From Actinacidiphila yanglinensis (GTDB lineage Bacteria; Actinomycetota; Actinomycetes; Streptomycetales; Streptomycetaceae): a DNA stretch of 64,000 nt. This document shows, in pieces, positions 28,731 to 39,103 of this stretch (its first letter is position 1; each line of letters opens with the position of its first letter). Position numbers and translations under genes: made by a program. The notes beneath the pieces were generated by a model. The model saw only the letters and a program-made list of their open reading frames with translations. It did not search any database and was not told the DNA's origin. The stretch covers positions 671,182 to 735,181 of the forward strand of contig NZ_FNVU01000002.1 of the NCBI RefSeq assembly GCF_900107965.1. The letters run 5' to 3'.

Positions 28731-29375
28731 ATGCATGAGGTCGTCCACCATCTCGGTTACCTCGCGGCCGGACTGGGCACCACCCTGGAGCTGTCCCTGC
28801 TCGGTTTCGCCGGCGCCTTCGTCCTCGGCACGCTGCTGACCGTCATGCGGGTGTGCCCGATCGTCCCGCTGCGGGTGGTCGGCACCCTCTACGTCGAGGT
28901 GTTCCGGAACGTGCCGCTGCTGGCGTTCCTGGTGCTGTTCGTCTTCGGGCTGCCCGACGCCGGCATCACCTGCTCGCTGTTCACCTCCGAAGCGGTCTGC
29001 CTGGCGCTGTACTTCGCGACGTACGTCTGCGAGGCGGTGCGCGCCGGCATCAACGCGGTCCCGGTCGGCCAGGCCGAGGCGGCCCGCGCGATCGGCATGA
29101 CCTTCGGCCAGTCGCTGGGCACCGTCATCCTGCCGCAGGCCTTCCGCACCATGGTGCAGCCGCTCGCCAACGTCTTCATCGGCGTGGTGCTCTCCTCGTC
29201 GCTGGGCGCGGCGGTCGGCGTCAGCGAGCTGATCGGCCGCACCCAGTGGCTCGACCTGCAGTACGACGAGCCGGTGCCGACGTTCCTGCTCGCCGCAGCC
29301 GGCTACGTGCTGGTCACCCTGGCGGTCGCGCTGCTCGCCGGGCGGGTCCAGAAGCGCATGGCGGTGCGCCGGTGA
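28731..29375 (+). CDS. Glutamate-type ABC transporter permease (GluC-like)
   Basis: A 214-residue His/Glu/Gln-type permease with about five membrane helices. EAA-loop residues are AEAARAIGMTFGQSLGTVILPQAFR, and the early FRNVPLLAFLVLFVFGLP segment is typical. It starts 9 bp after the binding-protein stop, and its own stop overlaps the next GTG as GTGA. It forms a heterodimeric channel with the following permease. Confidence 0.92.
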   Translation: MHEVVHHLGYLAAGLGTTLELSLLGFAGAFVLGTLLTVMRVCPIVPLRVVGTLYVEVFRNVPLLAFLVLFVFGLPDAGITCSLFTSEAVCLALYFATYVCEAVRAGINAVPVGQAEAARAIGMTFGQSLGTVILPQAFRTMVQPLANVFIGVVLSSSLGAAVGVSELIGRTQWLDLQYDEPVPTFLLAAAGYVLVTLAVALLAGRVQKRMAVRR

Positions 29376-30256
29376 GCGCCTCCGACCGCGTGCTGTTCGA
29401 CGCGCCCGGGCCCAGGGCGCGGCGCCGGATCAGGATCGCCACCGCGCTGTCCGTGCTGGTCATCGCCGGCCTGATCGCCCTGGGCGTGCACCAGTTCGCG
29501 CGGCACGGGCAGCTCGACCACGCCCGCTGGCAGCCGTTCGAGCAGTGGCCCTACCAGCGCTTCCTGCTGCGGGGCCTGGTGAAGACGCTCAAGGCCGCCG
29601 GGATGGCCGCGCTCCTCGCGCTGCCGTCCGGCGCGCTGCTCGCCCTCGGCCGGCTCTCGCCGCACCGGGTGCTGCGGGTGGCGGCCGGCGGGTTCGTCGA
29701 ACTCTTCCGCTCGGTGCCGCTGCTGCTGGTGCTGTACGTCTTCCTGATGGGCATCCCGCGGGCCGGCTACACCTTTCCGGTCTTCTGGGAACTGGTCATC
29801 CCGATCGTGCTGTGCACGTCCGCGCTGTTCGCGGAGATCTTCCGGGCCGGCGTCCTCGCCCTGGACCGCGGCCAGTCCGAGGCCGGCCAGGCCCTGGGCC
29901 TCCGGCGCCGCCAGGTGATGTGGCTGGTGGTGCTGCCGCAGGCGGTCCGCCTCGTGGTGCCCACCCTGGTCTCCCAGCTGGTCAGCCTGCTCAAGGACAC
30001 CACCCTCGGCTACGTGGTCAGCTACGGCGAGCTCCTCAACGAGGGCAAGGTGCTGGGCTCCTACACGCACGACTTCCTGCAGAGCTACCTCACGGTCACC
30101 GTGATCTACGTCGTCGTCAACGCGGTGCTGTCCCAGCTCGCCGAGGCACTGGAACGCCGCGGCCGGCGCCGTCCGAAGGCGGGGGCCGCAGGGGTGGGGA
30201 CGTTGGTGCCGGAGCCGCGCGGGGAGCTCAATGCGGAGATGCTGCACGGCGGTTAG
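29372..30256 (+). CDS. Glutamate-type ABC transporter permease (GluD-like)
   Basis: A 294-residue permease from GTG at 29372. An extra N-terminal helix (~24-43) and periplasmic stretch precede the conserved core FVELFRSVPLLLVLYVFLMG, and the EAA loop is SEAGQALGLRRRQVMWLVVLPQAVR. The C-terminal 35 residues are basic and Pro/Gly-rich, extending beyond the last helix. It is coupled to the GluC-like gene by GTGA. The operon ends here, converging on the cysteine desulfurase gene 16 bp away. Confidence 0.92.
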   Translation: MSASDRVLFDAPGPRARRRIRIATALSVLVIAGLIALGVHQFARHGQLDHARWQPFEQWPYQRFLLRGLVKTLKAAGMAALLALPSGALLALGRLSPHRVLRVAAGGFVELFRSVPLLLVLYVFLMGIPRAGYTFPVFWELVIPIVLCTSALFAEIFRAGVLALDRGQSEAGQALGLRRRQVMWLVVLPQAVRLVVPTLVSQLVSLLKDTTLGYVVSYGELLNEGKVLGSYTHDFLQSYLTVTVIYVVVNAVLSQLAEALERRGRRRPKAGAAGVGTLVPEPRGELNAEMLHGG

Positions 30257-30272
30257 GGGCGGGCGCGCAGGT

Positions 30273-31445
30273 TCAGGTGCGGCCGGCGGCGCGGGCGCGT
30301 TCCACCGCGCCGCCGATCGCCCCGGTGAGCGCGGCCACCTCGTCGGCCGTGGAGGTGTGCCCGAGGGAGAAGCGCAGCGTGCTGCGGGCGTCCGCGTCGG
30401 AGCGGCCCATCGCGAGCAGCACATGGCTCGGCTGGGCCACGCCCGCGGTGCAGGCCGAACCGGTGGAGCAGGCGATGCCCTGCGCGTCGAGCAGGAGCAG
30501 CAGCGCGTCCCCCTCGCAGCCGGGGAAGGTGAAGTGCGCGGTGCCGGCCAGCCGTCCCTCGGGGGAGGGGTCGCCGTTGAGTACCGCGTCGGGGACGGCG
30601 GCCCGCACCCCGCGCACCAACTCGTCCCGCAGCGCGCCGACATGGCGGACGAATTCCTCGCGGTGCTCGGCCGCGAGGGTGCCCGCCGTGGCGAACGCGG
30701 CGATCGCGGGCACGTCGAGGGTGCCCGAGCGGCTGCGCTCCTGCGCGCCGCCGTGCAGCAGCGGCACGGGCGTGTCCTCGCGCCGCAGAAGCAGCGCGCC
30801 GACGCCGTACGGCCCGCCCACCTTGTGCCCGGTGACGGTCATCGCGGCCAGGCCGCTCGCCGCGAAGTCGAGATCGACCTGGCCGAACGCCTGCACCGCG
30901 TCCGAGTGCATCGGCACGCCGAACTCCCGGGCGATCGAGGCGAGTTCGGGCACCGGAAGCAGGGTGCCGACCTCGTTGTTCGCCCACATGGTGGTGATCA
31001 GCGCCACGTCGTCGGGGCCGGCGCCCCGCTCCAGCGCGGCCCGCAGCGCCTCCGGCCGCACCCGGCCGTCCCCGTCGACCGCCAGCCACTCCACGACGGC
31101 GCCCTCGTGGTCGGCCAGCCAGTACACCGCGTCCAGCACCGCGTGGTGCTCCACCGGGCTGGACAGCACCCGCACCCGCCGCGGGTCCTCCGCGCGGCGG
31201 GACCAGAACAGGCCCTTCACCGCGAGGTTGTCCGATTCCGTGCCGCCGGCGGTGAAGACCACTTCGCTCGGGCGCGCGCCGAGGGCCGCGGCCAGCGCCT
31301 CCCGGGACTCCTCCACGGTACGGCGGGCCCGGCGGCCGGCGGCGTGCAGTGCGGAGGCGTTGCCGGTCACCGTGAGGTGCGCGGTCATCGTCCGGACCGC
31401 CTCCGGGAGCATCGGCGTCGTGGCGGCGTGATCGAGGTAGGCCAT
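30273..31445 (-). CDS. Cysteine desulfurase (IscS/NifS family)
   Basis: A 390-residue PLP enzyme, [14 protein letters not shown] lysine is Lys208 ([12 protein letters not shown]), and the active-site loop STGSACTAG carries the persulfide cysteine Cys332. [14 protein letters not shown] and HHAVLDA are conserved. It removes sulfur from cysteine for transfer to acceptors. The tRNA thiolase gene mnmA lies about 1.3 kb upstream on the other strand, so this enzyme plausibly supplies MnmA. The compact active loop matches the class I type. It is preceded by palindrome B, which separates it from the thioesterase-like gene. Confidence 0.94.
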   Translation of the reverse strand: MAYLDHAATTPMLPEAVRTMTAHLTVTGNASALHAAGRRARRTVEESREALAAALGARPSEVVFTAGGTESDNLAVKGLFWSRRAEDPRRVRVLSSPVEHHAVLDAVYWLADHEGAVVEWLAVDGDGRVRPEALRAALERGAGPDDVALITTMWANNEVGTLLPVPELASIAREFGVPMHSDAVQAFGQVDLDFAASGLAAMTVTGHKVGGPYGVGALLLRREDTPVPLLHGGAQERSRSGTLDVPAIAAFATAGTLAAEHREEFVRHVGALRDELVRGVRAAVPDAVLNGDPSPEGRLAGTAHFTFPGCEGDALLLLLDAQGIACSTGSACTAGVAQPSHVLLAMGRSDADARSTLRFSLGHTSTADEVAALTGAIGGAVERARAAGRT

Positions 31446-31500
31446 GATGCGTCCGATTCTAGGGTGCCCCTGACCCCCCAGGGTGCCCCGTCCTGTCGCC

Positions 31501-31670
31501 ACGGGACCTCGCGGTCCGCGGTGGCTGTTCGCGCAGTTCCCCGCGCCCCTCGGTGGTGACCCTCTTTTCGCGGAGGGACCGCACCAACCCAGTCTTTTCG
31601 CGGAGGGACCCGCACCAACCAGGGGCGCGGGGAACTGCGCGACGAGCCACCCTGGACCGCAAGGTCCCGT
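31501..31670. repeat. Extragenic palindrome B (50-bp arms)
   Basis: Left arm 31501-31550 pairs with right arm 31621-31670 at about 45 of 50 positions, including a perfect inner stretch GCGCAGTTCCCCGCGCCCCT and its complement. The 70-nt loop holds two copies of a TCTTTTCGCGGAGGGACC unit, matching the loop units of palindrome A. It lies in the 262-bp gap between two minus-strand genes (thioesterase-like and cysteine desulfurase), where it could terminate the upstream transcript. Confidence 0.85.
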
Positions 31671-31707
31671 GTCAAGGGGACGGGGCAGCCCGGGGGGTCC
31701 GGTCGGA

Positions 31708-32568
31708 CTAGCCCCGCGGCACGCGGGCGAGTTGGCGGGACTGGGCGACAAGCCGATCCTCCGCGTCCCAGACCTCCGCATCCTCCTCGAGTAGCCCCCC
31801 GGCGAGGTTCCGCGTGGTGAGGGAAACCCGTACCGGCCCGGGCGCGGGCCGGCACCGTACGTGCGCGGTGAGCTCCAGCGTGGGCGTCCACCCCTTGAGC
31901 CCGAGGTCGAACGCGGTCGGCGGAAGCGCGTCGACCGCCAGCAGAAGGGACAGCGGATCGTGGTCGCGCCCATCCGCCAGCCCGAGCCACCCGCGAATCG
32001 CGCCGACCCCGGAAGGAGCCCCGACCGCCCACCCGGCGGTCGCCGGATCGAGCCGCAGGTCCAGCCGATCCAGGATCGCCGTGTCCCCGGCCACCGGCCG
32101 CCCCCCGGGCGCGCTCTCGCTGCCTACGCAGTCGCCGTACCCGGGCATGACCGGCGGCTTCGCCGAGGTCCGCACGTCGTCGGGCAGCGCGTCGAGCTCG
32201 CCGTAGGCCGCCAGCACCCGCAGCCGCTCCACCTCGTTGCCCTGCTCGTCGCGCTGGAAGAGCGACGCCTGCCCGGTCGACATGGTGCGGCCCGCCCGCA
32301 CCTGCTGGGTCCGGACCACCGCGGGGCCGGGCTGCGACGGGGTGAGGTAGTGCGCGGTGATGCTGAACGGGTCGGGGTGCGGCAGCGCGTCCCGCAGCGC
32401 GCGGGCGGCCACCGCGAGCAGGTAGCCCCCGTTCACCGCCCCCATGATCGTCCAGCCGCGGGACAGCCCGGTGTCGTACGCCCCCGGTTCCGCCGCCCGC
32501 GCCGCGACCGCCGTGTCCCGGTCGAACTCGCTGTCACCAAGGGCCGCTGGGGCCGTTCCCTCTGCCAT
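31708..32568 (-). CDS. Thioesterase family protein (double hot-dog type)
   Basis: A 286-residue protein with two predicted hot-dog halves. [20 protein letters not shown] and [38 protein letters not shown] make the N-terminal half, and [28 protein letters not shown] and [20 protein letters not shown] the C-terminal half. This matches acyl-CoA thioesterases related to TesB. The substrate is not known. A TetR-type operator-like sequence lies 55-70 bp before its start and could control it. It is divergent from mnmA. Confidence 0.8.
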   Translation of the reverse strand: MAEGTAPAALGDSEFDRDTAVAARAAEPGAYDTGLSRGWTIMGAVNGGYLLAVAARALRDALPHPDPFSITAHYLTPSQPGPAVVRTQQVRAGRTMSTGQASLFQRDEQGNEVERLRVLAAYGELDALPDDVRTSAKPPVMPGYGDCVGSESAPGGRPVAGDTAILDRLDLRLDPATAGWAVGAPSGVGAIRGWLGLADGRDHDPLSLLLAVDALPPTAFDLGLKGWTPTLELTAHVRCRPAPGPVRVSLTTRNLAGGLLEEDAEVWDAEDRLVAQSRQLARVPRG

Positions 32569-32622
32569 GCCGACAGGTTACCCATCGGTAAAGTCCTTTT
32601 GTCCAGCCCTCCCGGGCAAAAA

Positions 32623-32638
32623 CTGAGCGAGCGCTTAG
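32623..32638. promoter_or_regulatory. Candidate TetR-family operator
   Basis: CTGAGCGAGCGCTTAG is an imperfect palindrome (12 of 16 positions symmetric). It resembles the CTAAGCGCTCGCTTAG-type sites bound by TetR regulators of acyl-CoA genes in actinobacteria. It lies between the divergent thioesterase and mnmA genes, nearer the thioesterase. No tetR gene is in the window. Confidence 0.4.
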
Positions 32639-32715
32639 TGACCGGCGGTCGACGGACCGACCGGGCCGGAGAAAGGCCGCGCGGGCGGCGAAGGAGCGGC
32701 CGTTACCCTGGACGG

Positions 32716-33885
32716 GTGACCGATTTCCCGACTGAGCCCCCGCGACGGCTCCGCGTGCTCGCGGCGATGAGCGGCGGCGTCGACTCCGCGGTCGCCGCCG
32801 CCCGCGCCTCCGAGGCGGGCCACGACGTGACCGGGGTGCACCTCGCCCTGTCCGCGAACCCGCAGAGCTTCCGTACCGGTGCCCGCGGCTGCTGCACGCT
32901 GGAGGACTCCCGGGACGCCCGGCGCGCCGCCGACGTGATCGGCATCCCCTTCTACGTGTGGGACCTGGCCGACCGCTTCCGCGAGGACGTGGTGGACGAC
33001 TTCGTCGCCGAATACGCCGCCGGCCGGACCCCGAACCCCTGCCTGCGCTGCAACGAGAAGATCAAGTTCGCCGCGCTGCTGGACAAGGCGCTGGCCCTCG
33101 GCTTCGACGCGGTCTGCACCGGCCACTACGCGGCCGTGCGCACCGGCCCCGACGGCAGCCGCGAACTGCACCGCTCCGGCGACGCGGCCAAGGACCAGAG
33201 CTACGTGCTCGGCGTCCTCGACCAGCGCCAGCTCGCCCACGCGATGTTCCCGCTCGGCGACACCGCCGCCACCAAGGACGAGATCCGGGCCGAGGCGGAG
33301 CGGCGCGGCCTCGCGGTGGCCCGCAAGCCCGACAGCCATGACATCTGCTTCATCGCCGACGGCGACACCCAGGGCTTCCTCGCCCAGCGGCTCGGCACCC
33401 GCGAGGGCGCGATCCTCGACGAGAGCGGAGCGGTGGTCGGCAGCCACACCGGCGCGTACGGCTTCACCGTCGGCCAGCGCAAGGGCCTGCGGCTCGGCGT
33501 CCCCGCCGACGACGGCAAGCCCCGCTACGTGCTGGACATCTCGCCGGTCGACAACACCGTCACCGTCGGCCCCGCCGACGCGCTCGACGTGACCTCGCTC
33601 ACCGCGATCCGCCCGCGCTGGTGCGGCACCCCGCCGGCCGGCCCGGCCGCCTACACCGCCCAGCTGCGCGCCCACGGCGAGGACGTCACCGCCACCGCGG
33701 AGCTGGTCGACGGCACGCTGCACGTCGCCTTCGCCCGGCCGTTGCGCGGCATCGCCCCCGGCCAGGCGGTGGTGCTCTACGACGGCACCCGCGTCGTCGG
33801 CTCGGCGACGATCGCCACCACCGACCGTGCCGGCGGGTACGAACGGCGCTCCTCCGCCCCGGCTGCCGCGGGGCGGACCGCATGA
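32716..33885 (+). CDS. mnmA: tRNA-specific 2-thiouridylase
   Basis: A 389-residue enzyme. The PP-loop is SGGVDS (residues 19-24), catalytic cysteines are Cys109 in [10 protein letters not shown] and Cys211 in [11 protein letters not shown], and GHYAA is conserved. It thiolates U34 of Lys/Glu/Gln tRNAs in the cytoplasm. The GTG at 32716 is preceded by TACCCT at 32704-32709 with no ribosome site, so translation is probably leaderless. Its stop overlaps the start of the LOG-family gene as ATGA. The likely sulfur donor is the cysteine desulfurase nearby. Confidence 0.95.
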   Translation: MTDFPTEPPRRLRVLAAMSGGVDSAVAAARASEAGHDVTGVHLALSANPQSFRTGARGCCTLEDSRDARRAADVIGIPFYVWDLADRFREDVVDDFVAEYAAGRTPNPCLRCNEKIKFAALLDKALALGFDAVCTGHYAAVRTGPDGSRELHRSGDAAKDQSYVLGVLDQRQLAHAMFPLGDTAATKDEIRAEAERRGLAVARKPDSHDICFIADGDTQGFLAQRLGTREGAILDESGAVVGSHTGAYGFTVGQRKGLRLGVPADDGKPRYVLDISPVDNTVTVGPADALDVTSLTAIRPRWCGTPPAGPAAYTAQLRAHGEDVTATAELVDGTLHVAFARPLRGIAPGQAVVLYDGTRVVGSATIATTDRAGGYERRSSAPAAAGRTA

Positions 33886-34472
33886 GCGATCCGACGACCG
33901 ACCCCGTGACCGGTGCGGCCCCCCAGGGCCCGACCCGGCGGCTGAACGTGTGCGTGTTCCTGTCCGCCGCCGACCTGCCGGAGCACTACACCGCGCCCGC
34001 CCGGGAGTTCGCCGAACTGCTCGGCAAGGGCGGCCACACCCTGGTGTGGGGCGGCTCGGAGTCCGGCCTGATGAAGGTGGTGGCCGACGGCGTGCGGGAG
34101 GCGGGCGGCCGGCTGGTCGGCGTCTCCGTGGAGTTCCTGCGCGCCAAGGCCCGCGCCGACGCCGACGAGATGGTGGTCACCCCGGACCTCGCGACCCGCA
34201 AGGCCGAACTGCTGCGCCGCAGCGACGCGATCGTGGTGATGGTCGGCGGCACCGGCACGCTCGACGAGGCCACGGAGATCCTGGAGCTGAAGAAGCACGG
34301 GCTGCACACCAAGCCGGTGGTCCTGCTCAACAGCGCCGGCTTCTACGACGGCCTGGCCGAACAACTCCAGCGGATGGACCGGGAGGGCTTCCTGCCCCTG
34401 CCGCTGTCCGACCTGGTGCACTTCGCCGCCGACGGCGCCGCCGCCCTCGCCCTCATCCAGGAGCACGCATGA
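33882..34472 (+). CDS. LOG-family (TIGR00730-like) protein, possible nucleotide phosphoribohydrolase
   Basis: A 196-residue Rossmann-like protein with [33 protein letters not shown] and [12 protein letters not shown]. The last is the PGGxGTxxE active-site motif of LOG/lysine decarboxylase-like proteins, with Val in place of the first Pro. LOG enzymes release cytokinin or free base from nucleoside 5'-monophosphates; bacterial members are diverse. The N-terminal ~20 residues are Thr/Pro-rich. It overlaps mnmA and the SDR gene by 4 bp on each side. A link to tRNA modification by-products is conceivable but only inferred. Confidence 0.8.
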   Translation: MSDPTTDPVTGAAPQGPTRRLNVCVFLSAADLPEHYTAPAREFAELLGKGGHTLVWGGSESGLMKVVADGVREAGGRLVGVSVEFLRAKARADADEMVVTPDLATRKAELLRRSDAIVVMVGGTGTLDEATEILELKKHGLHTKPVVLLNSAGFYDGLAEQLQRMDREGFLPLPLSDLVHFAADGAAALALIQEHA

Positions 34473-35158
34473 GCGTCCACCTCGTCACCGGCGCCGGGTC
34501 GGGGATCGGCGCCGCGTCCGCCCGCCGGCTGCTGGACCGCGGCGACGAACTGTGGCTGCTGGCCCGGGATGCCGGACGGGCCCGCCAGTTCGCCGTCGAG
34601 TTCCCCGGCGCGCACACCCTGGTCGGCGACCTCGCCGCGCCGGCCCGGCTGTCATGGGCGCTGGAGCAGCAGGCGCTGCCGGACCGGCTCGACTCCCTGC
34701 TGCACATCGCCGGCACCGTCGACCTCGGACCGGTCGGCGACCTCACCCCGAAGGTCTGGGACCACACCCTCGCGGTGAACCTCGTCGGGCCGGCCGAGCT
34801 CACCCGCCTGCTGCTGCCCCAACTCCGCGTCGCCCGGGGCACCGTGGTCTTCGTCAACTCCGGCGCCGGACTCCAGGCGAGCCCCGAGTGGAGCGCGTAC
34901 GCCGCGAGCAAGCACGGCCTCAAGGCGCTCGCGGACTCCCTCCGCGCCGAGGAGCGGTCCGCCGGCGTGCGGGTCACCACCGTGTACCCGGGCCGCACCG
35001 CCACGCCCATGCAGGAACGGGTGCACCGGCAGGAGGGCAAGCCCTACGACCCCGAGCGCTGGATCGATCCCGAGTCCGTCGCCACCGTGGTGCTCACCGC
35101 GCTGGACATCCCGCGCGACGCGAACATCGCCGACCTCGCCATCCGCCCGGGCACCTAG
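34469..35158 (+). CDS. Short-chain dehydrogenase/reductase
   Basis: A 229-residue SDR. The cofactor motif is VTGAGSGIGAASA (TGxxxGIG), the structural HIAGTVDLG replaces NNAG, and the catalytic Ser-Tyr-Lys is in VNSGAG and YAASKHG. The first beta-strand turn and LARDAGRA suggest NADP(H). The substrate is unknown. It is the third gene of the mnmA operon with an ATGA overlap. Its TAG stop lies on the left edge of the inverted-repeat element at 35157, so the original C-terminus may have been altered when that element arrived. Confidence 0.85.
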   Translation: MSVHLVTGAGSGIGAASARRLLDRGDELWLLARDAGRARQFAVEFPGAHTLVGDLAAPARLSWALEQQALPDRLDSLLHIAGTVDLGPVGDLTPKVWDHTLAVNLVGPAELTRLLLPQLRVARGTVVFVNSGAGLQASPEWSAYAASKHGLKALADSLRAEERSAGVRVTTVYPGRTATPMQERVHRQEGKPYDPERWIDPESVATVVLTALDIPRDANIADLAIRPGT

Positions 35159-35321
35159 GACCTGTCCGGCGGATCCTGCCGGGCCCGCGGCGCCCGGCAC
35201 CGCACCTCCCAGCGTTGTCGAATCATCCATGGACGACCCGGTACGAGGATGATTCTCCGCCTTGCGATGCTCGGCACCGGACGCCGCGAGCTCGACCGGC
35301 AGGATCCGCCGGACAGGCCCT
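35157..35321. mobile_element. MITE-like inverted-repeat element, ~165 bp
   Basis: Terminal inverted repeats of 26 bp with one mismatch lie at 35157-35182 and 35296-35321 (AGGACCTGTCCGGCGGATCC and onward against its complement). Internal arms include GAATCATCC/GGATGATTC at 35220-35228 and 35247-35255 and GC-rich arms near 35187 and 35280. The whole can fold into one long hairpin. There is no transposase frame. Ends and size fit a non-autonomous element mobilised by an IS5-type transposase, similar to others I recall from Streptomyces. A target duplication was not clear. Confidence 0.65.
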
Positions 35322-35408
35322 GGTCCGACGCCTCCTGGCGACCGCCGCCCGAGCGGGGTCCCGGCCCGCGCGGCACCGCCGGGCCACCCGGCCGTCTACG
35401 CTGCGCAG

Positions 35409-36476
35409 ATGAGCACCGAGGAGGGCATGGGCATGGGCACGGGCAGGGACGCGGCCGACGGCACCACGACGGCGCTGGAGCTGGCGCCGGGCACCGCGAC
35501 AGGTGTCGGATCGATGCCGGGAGGCGACGCCCGGGAGGCGGCGAGGGTCGCGGTGGAAGCCGTGGACACGCTGCCGTACCTGCCCGAGCTGCCGGCCCGC
35601 GGCCCGGGCGCGGACATGATCGGCCGCACGCTGGGCCTGCTGGTCGAGCTGTACGCGCGGGTGGAGCCGAGCGGCTGGCGGTTCGGGGACCACCCGGGAC
35701 GGGACACCAAGCGGGCCCGGTCCTGGATGGGCGAGGACCTGGACGCGCTGGAGGAGTTCACGCAAGGCCACCAGGGCCCGCTGAAGGTGCAGGCGGTCGG
35801 CCCGTGGACGCTCGCGGCCGCCGTGGAACTCCACAACGGCGAGGCCGCCCTGCGCGACCCGGGCGCGGTCCGCGACCTGACCGCGTCGCTCGCCGAGGGG
35901 CTGACCGCGCATCTCGCCGACGTCCGGCGCCGGGTGCCCGGCGCCCGCCTGGTGCTGCAACTGGACGAGCCGAGCCTCACCTCGGTGCTGCGCGGCCAGG
36001 TCAGGACGGCGAGCGGCTACCGCACCCACCGCGCGGTGGACCGCGTGGTGGTCGAGGGCGTGCTGCGCGACCTGATCGGCGCGGCCGCGACGGCGGGCGC
36101 CGCCGTCACCGTGCACTCCTGCGCACCCGATGTGCCGTTCGCGCTGCTGCGCCGCTCCGGGGTCGCGGGCATCTCCTTCGACTTCGATCTTCTCACCGAG
36201 CGTGACTGGGACGCCTTCGGTGAGGCCGTGGAGGGAGGCACCGCGCTCTTCGCCGGTGTCGTGCCCGGCAAGGATGCCCCGTTGTCGGACCCACCGGGTA
36301 GCGTCAGTGGTGTTCGGGCGCTGTGGCGCAGGTTGGGACTGGCACCGGGGGCGTTGGGGTCCTCCGTCGCCATCACCCCGTCCTGCGGTCTGGCGGGGGC
36401 CTCACCGGCCTACGCCCGTGCCGCGCTCGTGCACTGCGCGAGGGCGGCACGCTCGCTCGTCGACAACCCAGAGTGA
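35409..36476 (+). CDS. Cobalamin-independent methionine synthase C-terminal domain-like protein
   Basis: About 355 residues with a single MetE C-terminal-like barrel: GTATGVGSMPGGDAREAARVAVE, LQLDEPSL, VHSCAPDVPFALL (His and Cys zinc ligands) and AITPSCGLAGASP (Cys ligand). It is half the size of MetE, like the stand-alone MetE-C proteins of actinobacteria, whose methyl donor is uncertain. TACGCT at 35397-35402 lies 6 bases before ATG 35409, suggesting a leaderless start. An alternative is ATG 35433, which has GGAGGG at good spacing. It is followed by ligA after 48 bp. Confidence 0.85.
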   Translation: MSTEEGMGMGTGRDAADGTTTALELAPGTATGVGSMPGGDAREAARVAVEAVDTLPYLPELPARGPGADMIGRTLGLLVELYARVEPSGWRFGDHPGRDTKRARSWMGEDLDALEEFTQGHQGPLKVQAVGPWTLAAAVELHNGEAALRDPGAVRDLTASLAEGLTAHLADVRRRVPGARLVLQLDEPSLTSVLRGQVRTASGYRTHRAVDRVVVEGVLRDLIGAAATAGAAVTVHSCAPDVPFALLRRSGVAGISFDFDLLTERDWDAFGEAVEGGTALFAGVVPGKDAPLSDPPGSVSGVRALWRRLGLAPGALGSSVAITPSCGLAGASPAYARAALVHCARAARSLVDNPE

Positions 36477-38870
<2,394 letters not shown>

Positions 38871-39103
38871 CCTAGCGGCACATGTCACCCGATCGGCCTA
38901 TATCAGAGAGGGGAGTTCGGGCGCGAACCGGTGGGGGTGCACGGAAGCATTGGCAGCCGATCGGTGCCCGCGGCGGCGCGCGGCGGCCTACTGTTGAGGA
39001 GCGCTCCCGTCGGGACGCGGTATCGCGGTGGCCCAACGGTCGGCCTCCGTCACCCGGCGCCGGCGCACCTGCTTGCAACACGGGCCGGGAGAGTGACACG
39101 GGT

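Noticed and set aside
35157..35321. An intact insertion sequence or transposase gene at 35.2 kb
   Set aside because: Only terminal and internal inverted repeats are present. No frame in the 165 bp has transposase motifs.
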